From NCBI GenBank assembly GCA_002315455.1, contig DCGG01000088.1, forward strand, positions 2,029 through 15,682: a stretch of DNA of 13,654 bases, in the 5' to 3' direction. Under the pieces are notes generated by a model, which was not told the DNA's origin, did no database searches, and saw only the letters and a list, made by a program, of their open reading frames with translations. The DNA comes from Lentisphaeria bacterium UBA1784 (lineage in GTDB: Bacteria; Verrucomicrobiota; Lentisphaeria; Victivallales; Victivallaceae). Of this stretch, positions 7,679-13,654 are shown one piece after another. The position numbers and the translations under genes were made by a program. Position 1 is the stretch's first letter; each line of letters opens with the position of its first letter.

Positions 7679-8695
7679 ATGGAGTACAAACAGCAGGAAA
7701 TCATCAAAGTTCTCCGGGAACGGATCGCTTCTGGGCGTTACACGGATCTTCTGCCCCGGGCGGTTGACCTTGCCGCTGAATTTCAGGTCAACGTCAAAAC
7801 AGTCAACAAGGCGGTCGGTCAGTTGGCGGAGGAGGGCATTCTGGAGCGGAAGCGCCACAGCGGAACGCGTATCGTCAGAGATAAGACCGCAGTCAGTGAT
7901 ACCGTCATCGAGGTGTTGTTTGACGGTTTTACGTCGATTTTCACGCACCCATTCTGGCACGCCATCTGGGATGCGATGATCCGGAAACTTTCTCTGGAAG
8001 GGTATAAAACCATCCTGACGATGCTCGATAGCGCCCCGGAAACCGGGCTTCTCAAGCTGGACGAACTCTCTTTTTTTCCGGCGGCTGGACGCGTCATTTT
8101 AGGTGCCGGCGAGAAGGTGCTGCTGGACCGGGCTGCGGAAATGCGCGTTCCTTTTCTCACCGCCTGCGATCCTCTTGATCCGGCAATCCCGCAAATATCC
8201 TTTGATTTCACGGAAGGCATCCGCAATGCCGTGATTTATCTCCATGACCGCGGCTGCCGCAGGGTGGGCTTCATCGGGCAGACACAAAGTTTCATCCACC
8301 CGAATCAGTTGAATAAGTTCAACGCCTATTTGGGTGCGGAGCAGAACTTCGGTCAGATCGATGCGGCATTGATCGGGAGTACGCGCCCCACCATGGGCGG
8401 CGGAGCCAAGGCGCTTGATGAAATGCTGAAGCATGCCCGTCCTGACGCCCTGATTGCGGCTTACGACCACCAACTGCCGGAGATTCTGCAAGTTCTGAAG
8501 GAACGAAGCCTTGTCATTCCCGTGATCGGCTGCGACGGGCTCGAACTTCCGGGATTCCCCGCCGACCGTCTGCAGGTGAAGGCTCCATTGCGGGAATGTG
8601 GCAGACTTGTTGCCGAAAAGCTCGTTCAGGCAATCCATACCCGTAAAAGACCGGGTTCCGTCATCTTAAAGGCGCGCTTTGAGAACGGCAAATAA
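7679..8695 (+). CDS. GntR-family transcriptional regulator with LacI-type sugar-binding sensor domain
   Basis: A 338-aa DNA-binding regulator. Residues 1-67 are a GntR winged helix-turn-helix (recognition region near NVKTVNKAVGQLAEEGIL, then wing RKRHSGTRIV). Residues about 75-338 are a periplasmic-binding-protein-like effector domain as in LacI/AraR-type regulators, including CRRVGFIGQ (193-201), DALIAAYD and VIPVIGCDG. The frame opens at 7646, but ATG at 7679 is preceded by AAAAGGAG at an 8-nt spacing and begins the domain correctly, so it is preferred. It lies divergent to the catabolic operon and upstream of a glycoside hydrolase, so it probably senses a sugar and controls both; this is inference from position. 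A fragment of a sister copy lies at 11011-11055. No clear terminator follows the gene. Confidence 0.88.
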   Translation: MEYKQQEIIKVLRERIASGRYTDLLPRAVDLAAEFQVNVKTVNKAVGQLAEEGILERKRHSGTRIVRDKTAVSDTVIEVLFDGFTSIFTHPFWHAIWDAMIRKLSLEGYKTILTMLDSAPETGLLKLDELSFFPAAGRVILGAGEKVLLDRAAEMRVPFLTACDPLDPAIPQISFDFTEGIRNAVIYLHDRGCRRVGFIGQTQSFIHPNQLNKFNAYLGAEQNFGQIDAALIGSTRPTMGGGAKALDEMLKHARPDALIAAYDHQLPEILQVLKERSLVIPVIGCDGLELPGFPADRLQVKAPLRECGRLVAEKLVQAIHTRKRPGSVILKARFENGK

Positions 8696-8710
8696 CGCCG
8701 GGGGATGAAC

Positions 8711-8739
8711 TTGAAAAAGCCGCAGAGAGGTGCTATAGT
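8711..8739 (+). promoter_or_regulatory. Sigma70-type promoter with extended -10 for the 702-aa glycoside hydrolase gene
   Basis: TTGAAA (8711-8716) and TATAGT (8734-8739) are 17 bp apart, each 5/6 to consensus. A TG one base before the -10 (8731-8732) makes it an extended -10. Transcription would begin near 8746, giving a leader of about 146 nt. This is the best promoter on the plus strand of the window. Confidence 0.65.
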
Positions 8740-8749
8740 AAAACACCAT

Positions 8750-8761
8750 CAGGACCTCCTG
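8750..8761. promoter_or_regulatory. Small palindrome at the predicted transcript start
   Basis: CAGGA and TCCTG flank CC as exact 5-bp inverted arms, 11 bases downstream of the -10 hexamer, a position where repressors often bind. It is short, so chance occurrence is possible. It does not resemble the TTTTCAG motifs of the divergent region. Confidence 0.25.
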
Positions 8762-8821
8762 CGTTCCATGAAAGAGATGACATCTTCAGCACAGCGAGGG
8801 AGCCTGCATTGCTGACCGACT

Positions 8822-8838
8822 CCGGCGTTTTTTGCCGG
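8822..8838 (+). other. Leader stem-loop before the glycoside hydrolase gene
   Basis: CCGGC and GCCGG form a 5-bp GC stem around a loop GTTTTTT, about 55 nt before the ATG. The T run is in the loop and not after the stem, so it is not a standard intrinsic terminator. It may shape the untranslated leader. Confidence 0.3.
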
Positions 8839-8891
8839 GCAGTTCAGTTTCAACACAACAAGTCGGAACGACAAACGCGAAGATTGCCGCC

Positions 8892-11000
8892 ATGAATCAA
8901 AAATACCTGATGATCTCCTGCATGATCGCTTCCGTCATGCTTTCCGCGCAGAACGCCCCGCAGAAAAAACAGGCGTCTGTGAACTCGAAAGTCGAAACGT
9001 TCGTCATTCAACCCGGCAGGGAGTGGGTCCCGATCAAGTTTCAGGACAAGACCGTTGCCGGGTCCCCTTTGGATTTCACCTCTGCGGATAAACCGGCAGG
9101 GAAAAAGGGCTTCGTTATCCTCACGAAAGACGGTCATCTGGCCTTTGAAAAAGAACCCGGCAAGCGGGTCCGGTTCTTCGGACCGAACATCGTTCACGAC
9201 ACCAATACCCCAACCCGTGAAGAGACGGATCAGTTAGTAGCGGAAATCGTCAAGATGGGGTACAATACGGTCCGCCTGCATCACTATGAGGTGCCTATTC
9301 AGGACATGACGTCGCCGAGTTCCCTCGCGCTTCATGCGAAAAATCTGGATCGGTTCTTCTATCTGATCTCCAAACTCAAGGAGAACGGCATCTACATCAC
9401 GATCGACCTCTACGTCAGCCGCCAAATGCGGTCGGGGGACAACTTCCCCGAACTCCCGCCCGAAGCGTATTCCCGCCAGCAGGTCATGAAGCCGCTGATT
9501 CTGGTGAGTCCCTCCGCCATGGAAAACTGGAAGTCCTACTCCCGCAAATTGCTGACGACGAAGAACCCCTACACAGGGCTTTCTCTCAAGGAGGACCCGG
9601 TTCTCTGGAGCCTGAATCTGGTCAATGAAAATTCGGCATACATGATTTTGAAAAAAGCACCGGAACTGCAGCCGCTCTTTGAACAAAAATACTGCGAATA
9701 CCTGAAAGAGAAGGGGATCGACACGCCGGAAAACCGCAGGAAACGCACCTTTTTATTCCGCGAGTTTCTGATCGAGTTGCAGGGAAAGTGCATCAATGAG
9801 CAGATCCGGTTCCTGCGGGAAGATCTTGGTGTCAGGGCGTTGATCGCCGACCTGAACTTCCGGCTGCAATTTTCCCTGACGCAACTTCGGGACAAACTGG
9901 ATATCGTCGACAATCATTTCTATTGGGATCACCCTTCTTTCCCCGAAAAGCCATGGCATTTGCCTGAACGCTATCAGCAGGAATGTTGCCTCAAGGCGCT
10001 CGGACACCTTCCGCGCGTTCTGGTTTCAAGCCGCGTTTTCGGGAAGCCGTATATGCTCACGGAATATGATTTCGTCTATCCCAACGTCTATCGCGTGGAA
10101 GAGGCGTCGATGCTCGGCAGTTATGCTTCGTTGCAGGATCTGGATGATCTCAACCGGTTCGCTTGGGCACACAGCCGCCGGAAACTCCACGATCCTTCGT
10201 GCAAGGTCGGATTCGACTGCATCAGCGATCCCCTTGCAAAACTCACGGAAAAGATCACGCAGGTGCTGTTTCTGCGCGGAGACGTTTCCGCCGCAAAGGA
10301 GGGCTATTCCGCCGTCTTTATGGAGAAGCATAAATCTGCCGGGGATCTGCATACCGAAATCCGGGGCGACTTCCTGAAACTTGGCTATTATGCCCGGATC
10401 GGCACGCTGATGGAGGGGAAAACGGTCCCCGGCATCAGGGGGCTTGACCCATTTGCAGAAAACTGGCAGGGGCAAATCTCGCCCGGGGCGCGGGAGGCTC
10501 TCGACAAACTCAACGGGACCGGTTGGATCGTCAGTTCCACCGGCGAGATTACGCTGGACAGCCGCGCTGTCACGCTCAAAGTCGTCACGCCGAAATCGGA
10601 GGTGTTCACGTTTACGAAGTCGATCAGCGGAAATGTGGCGTCCTTCAAAGACGGAGATCTTTATCAGACTGTCGCTCTGATTTCCCGGGACGGTCTTCCG
10701 CTGAAAGAGAGCCGCAGCATTCTGCTTTACCATCTGACCAATCAGGCACGGACGGGAGAAACCTATCGGGACTCTTCCATGAAACTGCTACTTTCCGCCG
10801 GGAACCTGCCGATCCTGATGCGCCGGTCAAAGATCACGGCAGAGCTGAAACTTCCTGCCGGCTTCCGGTTTCAGGCGCTCAAACTTTCCGGCGAACCCAA
10901 TGGCGAGGTCCCGGTCGAATTCAAAGACGGGAAGTACACGTTCGTCATGGACAATGCCGCGAGAAAAGAGGGTGTTCTGATCTACCACTTGACGCGATAA
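8892..11000 (+). CDS. Secreted GH5-like (clan GH-A) glycoside hydrolase
   Basis: A 702-aa protein beginning with a signal peptide (residues 1-22, hydrophobic stretch LMISCMIASVML, likely cleavage near SAQNA). Residues 36-95 form a small beta lead-in. The barrel starts at VRFFGPNIVHD and continues with KMGYNTVRLHHYE (121-133), a hallmark of GH5-like enzymes in PVC-group bacteria. LNLVNEN gives E246 as likely acid/base and YMLTEYDF gives E391 as likely nucleophile. Residues about 540-702 are a C-terminal beta-sandwich. The frame is open upstream to a TTG at 8832, but ATG at 8892 immediately precedes the signal peptide and is preferred, even though its ribosome binding site is weak. It has its own promoter and stands alone, 196 bp after the regulator gene. 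Substrate is not evident. Confidence 0.78.
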   Translation: MNQKYLMISCMIASVMLSAQNAPQKKQASVNSKVETFVIQPGREWVPIKFQDKTVAGSPLDFTSADKPAGKKGFVILTKDGHLAFEKEPGKRVRFFGPNIVHDTNTPTREETDQLVAEIVKMGYNTVRLHHYEVPIQDMTSPSSLALHAKNLDRFFYLISKLKENGIYITIDLYVSRQMRSGDNFPELPPEAYSRQQVMKPLILVSPSAMENWKSYSRKLLTTKNPYTGLSLKEDPVLWSLNLVNENSAYMILKKAPELQPLFEQKYCEYLKEKGIDTPENRRKRTFLFREFLIELQGKCINEQIRFLREDLGVRALIADLNFRLQFSLTQLRDKLDIVDNHFYWDHPSFPEKPWHLPERYQQECCLKALGHLPRVLVSSRVFGKPYMLTEYDFVYPNVYRVEEASMLGSYASLQDLDDLNRFAWAHSRRKLHDPSCKVGFDCISDPLAKLTEKITQVLFLRGDVSAAKEGYSAVFMEKHKSAGDLHTEIRGDFLKLGYYARIGTLMEGKTVPGIRGLDPFAENWQGQISPGAREALDKLNGTGWIVSSTGEITLDSRAVTLKVVTPKSEVFTFTKSISGNVASFKDGDLYQTVALISRDGLPLKESRSILLYHLTNQARTGETYRDSSMKLLLSAGNLPILMRRSKITAELKLPAGFRFQALKLSGEPNGEVPVEFKDGKYTFVMDNAARKEGVLIYHLTR

Positions 11001-11010
11001 CGGAAGCGAT

Positions 11011-11055
11011 TGCCGCAGGGTTGGCTTCATCGGGCAGACGCAAAGTTTCCCGAAT
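11011..11055 (+). pseudogene. Relic of a second GntR/LacI-type regulator gene
   Basis: Positions 11011-11049 match 8255-8293 of the intact regulator gene at 37 of 39 bases. Read in the same frame, the relic gives CRRVGFIGQTQSF, identical to residues 193-205. The two differences (GTG to GTT, ACA to ACG) are both silent. A 6-base gap then removes Ile-His and the match resumes with CCGAAT (Pro-Asn) to 11055. No similarity is visible upstream of 11011, and no start or full domain is present. It is in a different frame from the preceding hydrolase gene and begins 10 bases after its stop. It probably derives from a diverged paralogue that was mostly deleted. Confidence 0.75.
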
Positions 11056-11068
11056 TTTTCAGCAGGGG

Positions 11069-11861
11069 TCACTTCACGTAACGCTTCGCGTAGGGCATGA
11101 TTGCGGCGGACCAGATCTCATAGCCTTTCTGCCGGGGATGGAGCCGGTCGGGCATCATCTCCTTGTCGATGGTGCCGTCCGGGTTCATCAACTTGTCGTT
11201 GATGTCCACCCAGATGACGTCCTTGCCGTCGGCAAAGTTCCTGATGATGGCGTTCACCTGCTCATTCTGCCGGCGGGCGGGGTCGTTGGCATTCTTGCCC
11301 CGGGGGAAGATGGCGAAGAGGAGGATCTTCGCTTTGGGGAAGCGGGCGCGGACGCTGTCCAGCGCCCGGCGGACTCCGGCGGCGGTCGCGGCGGTACCGG
11401 TGCCGCCCTTGCGCTTCAACTGGTGTCCTGCGTTGTTGGAGCCAATCATCATGACGATCAGTTGCGGATCCAGCGGATCGAGGATGCCGCTCTTTTCCAC
11501 GACCCAGATCAGATGCTCGGTCCGGTCTCCGGAAAATCCCGCATCAATGGTGTTGTACTGCTTGAAATCCCGCTCGAAGACCTCCTTGCCGTGGGTCTCC
11601 CAGAAGTGAGTGATGGAGTCGCCGAGAAAGAGAATCTTCGCCTTGGCTCCCAAGGAGTTCGCCTCCTGCCGTTTGGCGTCGTAGCGCGCTTTCTACCGCG
11701 GACGTTCGGTGGGGGGTGGTGGCGATCCGGATCTCTTCCCGGATCTGCTCGGGGGTTTTGTCTGCGTCTGCCTGGATCTGCCCGGGCGTTTTGCCCGTTT
11801 CTGCGGCGAAAACGGTTGCGGCAGCCAGTGCCGCTACGGCGAACATAAGAAGGCGTTTCAT
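11069..11861 (-). pseudogene. SGNH/GDSL-family esterase gene, probably disrupted by frameshift and TAG
   Basis: A gene for a secreted SGNH hydrolase. ATG at 11861 has AAGGAG 9 nt upstream and starts a clear signal peptide (hydrophobic FAVAALAAATVFA). Reading continues through a KTPGQI/KTPEQI repeat to a six-C run (11716-11711). Removing one C joins it to the catalytic frame, which then meets a TAG at 11695-11693 where related proteins usually have Trp. After that the 194-residue core is intact: GDSI nucleophile Ser, SGDR glycine block, GSNN block, and the PDRLH Asp-His pair. Such enzymes deacetylate sugars or cleave esters. The core could still be made from TTG at 11653, which has AGGAGG 8 nt upstream, but without the signal peptide. 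A sequencing error could explain the frameshift, less easily both lesions. It is convergent with the hydrolase gene. Confidence 0.7.
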
Positions 11862-11890
11862 GGAACTGTACTCCTTATTTTGGGTCATAG

Positions 11891-11910
11891 CCCCTCATGT
11901 GGCAGAGGGG
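11891..11910 (-). other. Stem-loop in the leader of the SGNH gene
   Basis: CCCCTC and GAGGGG form a perfect 6-bp GC-rich stem around an 8-nt loop. It lies between the predicted transcript start and the ribosome binding site (11876-11871), so it could stabilise the leader or affect translation. There is no T run after it. Confidence 0.4.
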
Positions 11911-11992
11911 CAGGTCATCCCGGAATGGGCATCTCCGCAACCGTCTCCACTTTTCAGCGAGCCCGCAGGCGCGGAAGCATAATCATGCGGTA

Positions 11993-12021
11993 AATTTAGC
12001 ATAAATCAGCCCTTTTGTCAA
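11993..12021 (-). promoter_or_regulatory. Sigma70-type promoter of the SGNH gene
   Basis: On the minus strand a perfect TTGACA (12021-12016) is followed after 17 bp by TAAATT (11998-11993), with TG one base before it (extended -10). Transcription would begin near 11986, about 125 nt upstream of the ATG. A GCAT/ATGC inverted repeat (11977-11988) sits at the start point. This is the best -35 in the window, which suggests the now-broken gene was expressed. Confidence 0.65.
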
Positions 12022-12038
12022 GCGGAGAACGCTTTTTT
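12020..12038 (+). terminator. Weak intrinsic-terminator-like hairpin, rightward
   Basis: AAGCG and CGCTT pair around GAGAA and are followed by four further T. The stem is only 5 bp, and its first bases overlap the -35 of the SGNH promoter. No rightward gene ends just upstream, so it may be incidental. Confidence 0.3.
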
Positions 12039-12067
12039 ACTGTGGGGACGACAGCGGCGCAGAACAC

Positions 12068-12088
12068 AAAAAAAAGGCGGTCCCCGCC
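12068..12088 (-). terminator. Intrinsic-terminator-like hairpin, leftward
   Basis: Read on the minus strand, GGCGG-GGA-CCGCC is followed by eight T, the textbook form of an intrinsic terminator. It lies 46 bp upstream of the -35 of the SGNH promoter, so it would stop leftward transcription from the right before that gene's own start. No leftward gene is visible to its right. Confidence 0.55.
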
Positions 12089-12116
12089 GAAAATCGGACT
12101 GATCGCCGTCTTTTTT
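12076..12116 (+). terminator. Possible rightward terminator sharing the same hairpin arm
   Basis: GGCGGTC (12076-12082) can pair with GATCGCC (12101-12107, with one G-T pair), enclosing a small CCGA/TCGG hairpin. GTC and six T follow. Together with the leftward hairpin it forms a two-way terminator-like element. It would protect the oxidoreductase pair from transcription coming from the left. Confidence 0.35.
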
Positions 12117-12256
12117 CCGTTGCGGGTCTTGAAAAGAAAAGGTCGAGGGTGTAACGTATTGCGCGTATAAGGCTTTTACAAAGTTTCCGGTAAAAATGAC
12201 CGGGCTCCCCGTCAAACGGCTTAGACGGATGGCGCCGGTGGCGGCTTGTCCAAATT

Positions 12257-12263
12257 GAGGAGG
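12257..12263 (+). promoter_or_regulatory. Strong ribosome binding site of the quinone oxidoreductase gene
   Basis: GAGGAGG lies 10 nt before the ATG at 12274 and fixes that start. It is the strongest Shine-Dalgarno sequence at an intact gene in this window. Confidence 0.7.
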
Positions 12264-12273
12264 AAAAAACGCC

Positions 12274-13230
12274 ATGTACGCAATGATCCTGGATGAAAAG
12301 TTGAACTTCCGGTGGGCCGAGGTCCCCGATCCCGTCCGGAAGGCGGACGAGGTCCTTATCAAGGTGGCCGCCGCCGCAGTCAACCGCGCCGACCTGATGC
12401 AGAAGGACGGCTGTTACGCCTCCCCCGCCGGGTGGCCCCAGTGGTGCGGTCTCGAAGTTTCCGGAGAAGTCGTGGAAGCTCCGGCGGATGCCCAAGTCAA
12501 AAAAGGCGACAAGGTCTGCGCCCTTCTGGGCGGTGGAGGATACTCCCAGTACGTCACGGTTCCGGCCGGCATGGTGGTCCCGATCCCCGCCGGACTGTCC
12601 CTGGTCGAAGCCGCCACGCTCCCCGAAGTCTGGAGCACCGTTTATCTTAACCTGAAAATGGAAGCCGGCGGCATGAAGCCGGGAGAGGTGTTCTACGTGC
12701 AGGCCGGAGCAAGCGGAGTCGGGCTTGCCGCCATCCAGTTTGCCAAAACCTTGGGCGCCAAGGTGGTCACGACGGTCAGTTCCCCCGAGAAGGCCGCCAT
12801 CGTGAAGAAATTTGGCGCGGACATAGTCGTCGATTACAAAAAGGAGGACGTCCGCTCGGTGCTCGAAGCCAATCCGCCCGCCGTTGCGCTGGACTGCATC
12901 GGCGGAAAGTTGATGGGGGATTGCTTCAAACACATGGTGTTCGGCGGGCGCTGGATCATGATCGCCACCATGGCTGGCGGCGGGACCATGATCGATCTGG
13001 AGACGGTCTGGCGGAAGCGCATCCGGCTGATCGGCAGCACGCTCCGCAGCCGCACTCCGGAAGAGAAGGCGCACATCCTGCACTGTCTGCAGACGGAGTT
13101 GTGGCCGCTCTTCTCGCAGCGGAAACTGATCTCCAACATCCACGCGGTCTTCCCGATTGCCGAGGTGGAAAAGGCGCATGGTGTTCTCCGCCGCGCCGAA
13201 AACATCGGCAAAGTCGTTCTCACCTTTTAA
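12274..13230 (+). CDS. NAD(P)H:quinone oxidoreductase, PIG3-type (zinc-independent medium-chain dehydrogenase)
   Basis: A 318-aa protein of normal family length. The N-terminal domain has NRADLMQKDGCY and GLEVSGEVV (59-67), then GDKVCALLGGGGYSQYV (78-94), typical of the PIG3/TP53I3 group of quinone oxidoreductases. TLPEVWSTVYLNL follows (115-127). The dinucleotide-binding motif is AGASGVGLAAIQ (144-155). No zinc ligands are expected or seen. Members reduce quinones or activated enones with NAD(P)H in the cytoplasm. The closely following short-chain dehydrogenase gene (12 bp away) is likely cotranscribed and may act on the same compound. The opposite-strand frame over this gene is a shadow. 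Confidence 0.88.
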   Translation: MYAMILDEKLNFRWAEVPDPVRKADEVLIKVAAAAVNRADLMQKDGCYASPAGWPQWCGLEVSGEVVEAPADAQVKKGDKVCALLGGGGYSQYVTVPAGMVVPIPAGLSLVEAATLPEVWSTVYLNLKMEAGGMKPGEVFYVQAGASGVGLAAIQFAKTLGAKVVTTVSSPEKAAIVKKFGADIVVDYKKEDVRSVLEANPPAVALDCIGGKLMGDCFKHMVFGGRWIMIATMAGGGTMIDLETVWRKRIRLIGSTLRSRTPEEKAHILHCLQTELWPLFSQRKLISNIHAVFPIAEVEKAHGVLRRAENIGKVVLTF

Positions 13231-13242
13231 GAGTGCAGCATC

Positions 13243-13654
13243 ATGGAAAAGAGATTTGAAAACCGCACCGCGATCGTCGTGGGCGGCGCCTCCGGCATGG
13301 GGCTGCTCGCCGCGCGCCAGCTCGGCGCCGAAGGGGCCAAAGTCATCATCGCCGATGTTAACGAGGAAGCCGCGGAAAACTTCGCCAAAGAGATCATTCA
13401 ATCGGGCGGAACGGCGTGGGGGATCGGCTGCGATGTCCGCAAAATTGCCGACGTGGAACGCGTACGCGACTTCGCACTCGAAAAGACGGGCTGCATCGAT
13501 ATCCTGATCCACACCGCGGGCGGCGCAAGCCAGCGGATGTGTAAAGCCCCCGGACCTTTCATCCAGCGCCCCTACGAGGTGATCGACTGGGGCATCGACG
13601 TGAACCTCAAAGGACCGCTCTATTTCTCCCGCGCCATTATGGGCACGATGCTGG
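13243..13654 (+). CDS. Short-chain dehydrogenase/reductase, C-terminus beyond the right edge
   Basis: 137 codons are visible from ATG at 13243, 12 bp after the oxidoreductase stop, with only a weak ribosome binding site (AAGAG). The Rossmann start is AIVVGGASGMG (residues 10-20), the glycine-rich cofactor motif of the family. ADVNEE follows the second strand; the Asp suggests NAD(H) over NADP(H). GCDVRK and DILIHTAGG match the classical CDVxx and NNAGG positions, here with HT replacing NN. VNLKGPLYFSRA matches the conserved Asn helix. The catalytic Ser-Tyr-Lys lies beyond the window. Substrate is unknown; sugars, polyols and keto-acids are all possible. Confidence 0.85.
   Translation, partial: MEKRFENRTAIVVGGASGMGLLAARQLGAEGAKVIIADVNEEAAENFAKEIIQSGGTAWGIGCDVRKIADVERVRDFALEKTGCIDILIHTAGGASQRMCKAPGPFIQRPYEVIDWGIDVNLKGPLYFSRAIMGTML

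Larger units (their letters stand above)
11862..12273. other. Divergent intergenic region of 412 bp
   Basis: The spacer between the SGNH gene (leftward) and the quinone oxidoreductase gene (rightward). It holds the SGNH promoter at 11993-12021, a leader hairpin at 11891-11910, terminator-like hairpins at 12020-12116, and a rightward leader from about 12120. In the latter a weak -10-like TATAAG (12166-12171), preceded 17 bp upstream by TCGAGG, may start the oxidoreductase transcript. A CCGTC/GACGG stem lies at 12209-12228. No convincing protein-coding gene is present. Confidence 0.6.

Noticed and set aside
8749..8761. ACCTCCT in the hydrolase leader, resembling the 3' end of 16S rRNA
   Set aside because: It is only 7 bases and better explained as part of a small palindrome; no rRNA sequence surrounds it.
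10523..11848. Plus-strand open frame of 441 codons
   Set aside because: It overlaps the end of the glycoside hydrolase in another frame and lies antisense to the SGNH gene; composition is shadow-like.
12037..13512. Minus-strand open frame of 491 codons
   Set aside because: Opposite the quinone oxidoreductase and short-chain dehydrogenase genes. It crosses the terminator-like hairpins and has no recognisable motif.
1..13654. CRISPR array, tRNA, insertion sequence or phage element
   Set aside because: No regular spaced repeats, cloverleaf, transposase or terminal inverted repeats were seen on either strand.

Overview
The window looks like bacterial chromosome of moderately high GC from a polysaccharide-degrading organism, most likely of the Lentisphaerota/Victivallis type (PVC group). 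That assignment is an inference. It rests on the mix of genes: GntR regulators with LacI-type sensor domains, several unusual glycoside hydrolases, a secreted right-handed beta-helix protein, an SGNH esterase and sugar isomerase/dehydrogenase genes. No rRNA, tRNA or ribosomal protein gene is present to fix the taxonomy.

Left half (1-7524, minus strand): a tightly packed five-gene operon, transcribed right to left. In order of transcription it holds a medium-chain dehydrogenase lacking the usual zinc ligands (6481-7524), a xylose-isomerase-like TIM-barrel isomerase/epimerase (5654-6481), a clan GH-A glycoside hydrolase with no signal peptide (4249-5667), a secreted beta-helix protein (1966-4245) and a large GH101/DUF5696-like hydrolase that runs off the left edge (to 1942). 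Junctions are a 1-nt overlap, a 14-nt overlap, a 3-nt gap and a 23-nt gap, so the genes are probably translated and regulated together. The set suggests uptake-end processing of an oligosaccharide: the beta-helix protein outside, hydrolases inside, and a redox/isomerisation pair acting on the released sugar. No transporter or kinase is in view.

Centre (7525-11000): an AT-rich divergent promoter region with palindromic and repeated TTTTCAG-type motifs separates the operon from a plus-strand GntR/LacI-type regulator (7679-8695), the likely local switch. Downstream, under its own good sigma70-type promoter (8711-8739, extended -10), is a secreted 702-aa GH5-like glycoside hydrolase (8892-11000).

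Right half (11001-13654): directly after that hydrolase lies a 45-bp relic of a sister copy of the same regulator gene. It is 37/39 identical to the intact gene and both differences are synonymous. It is followed by a minus-strand SGNH esterase gene (11069-11861) that looks broken by a +1 frameshift in a C run and an in-frame TAG, although the catalytic core is intact and has a ribosome binding site ahead of a TTG. A 412-bp divergent spacer holds a strong minus-strand promoter and, unexpectedly, intrinsic-terminator-like hairpins. A plus-strand pair follows: a PIG3-type quinone oxidoreductase (12274-13230) and a short-chain dehydrogenase cut off by the right edge (13243 onward).

No CRISPR array, tRNA, insertion sequence or prophage gene was seen. 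The most notable points are the regulator relic, the decaying or restarted SGNH gene, the operator architecture of the divergent region, and the composition of the catabolic operon.
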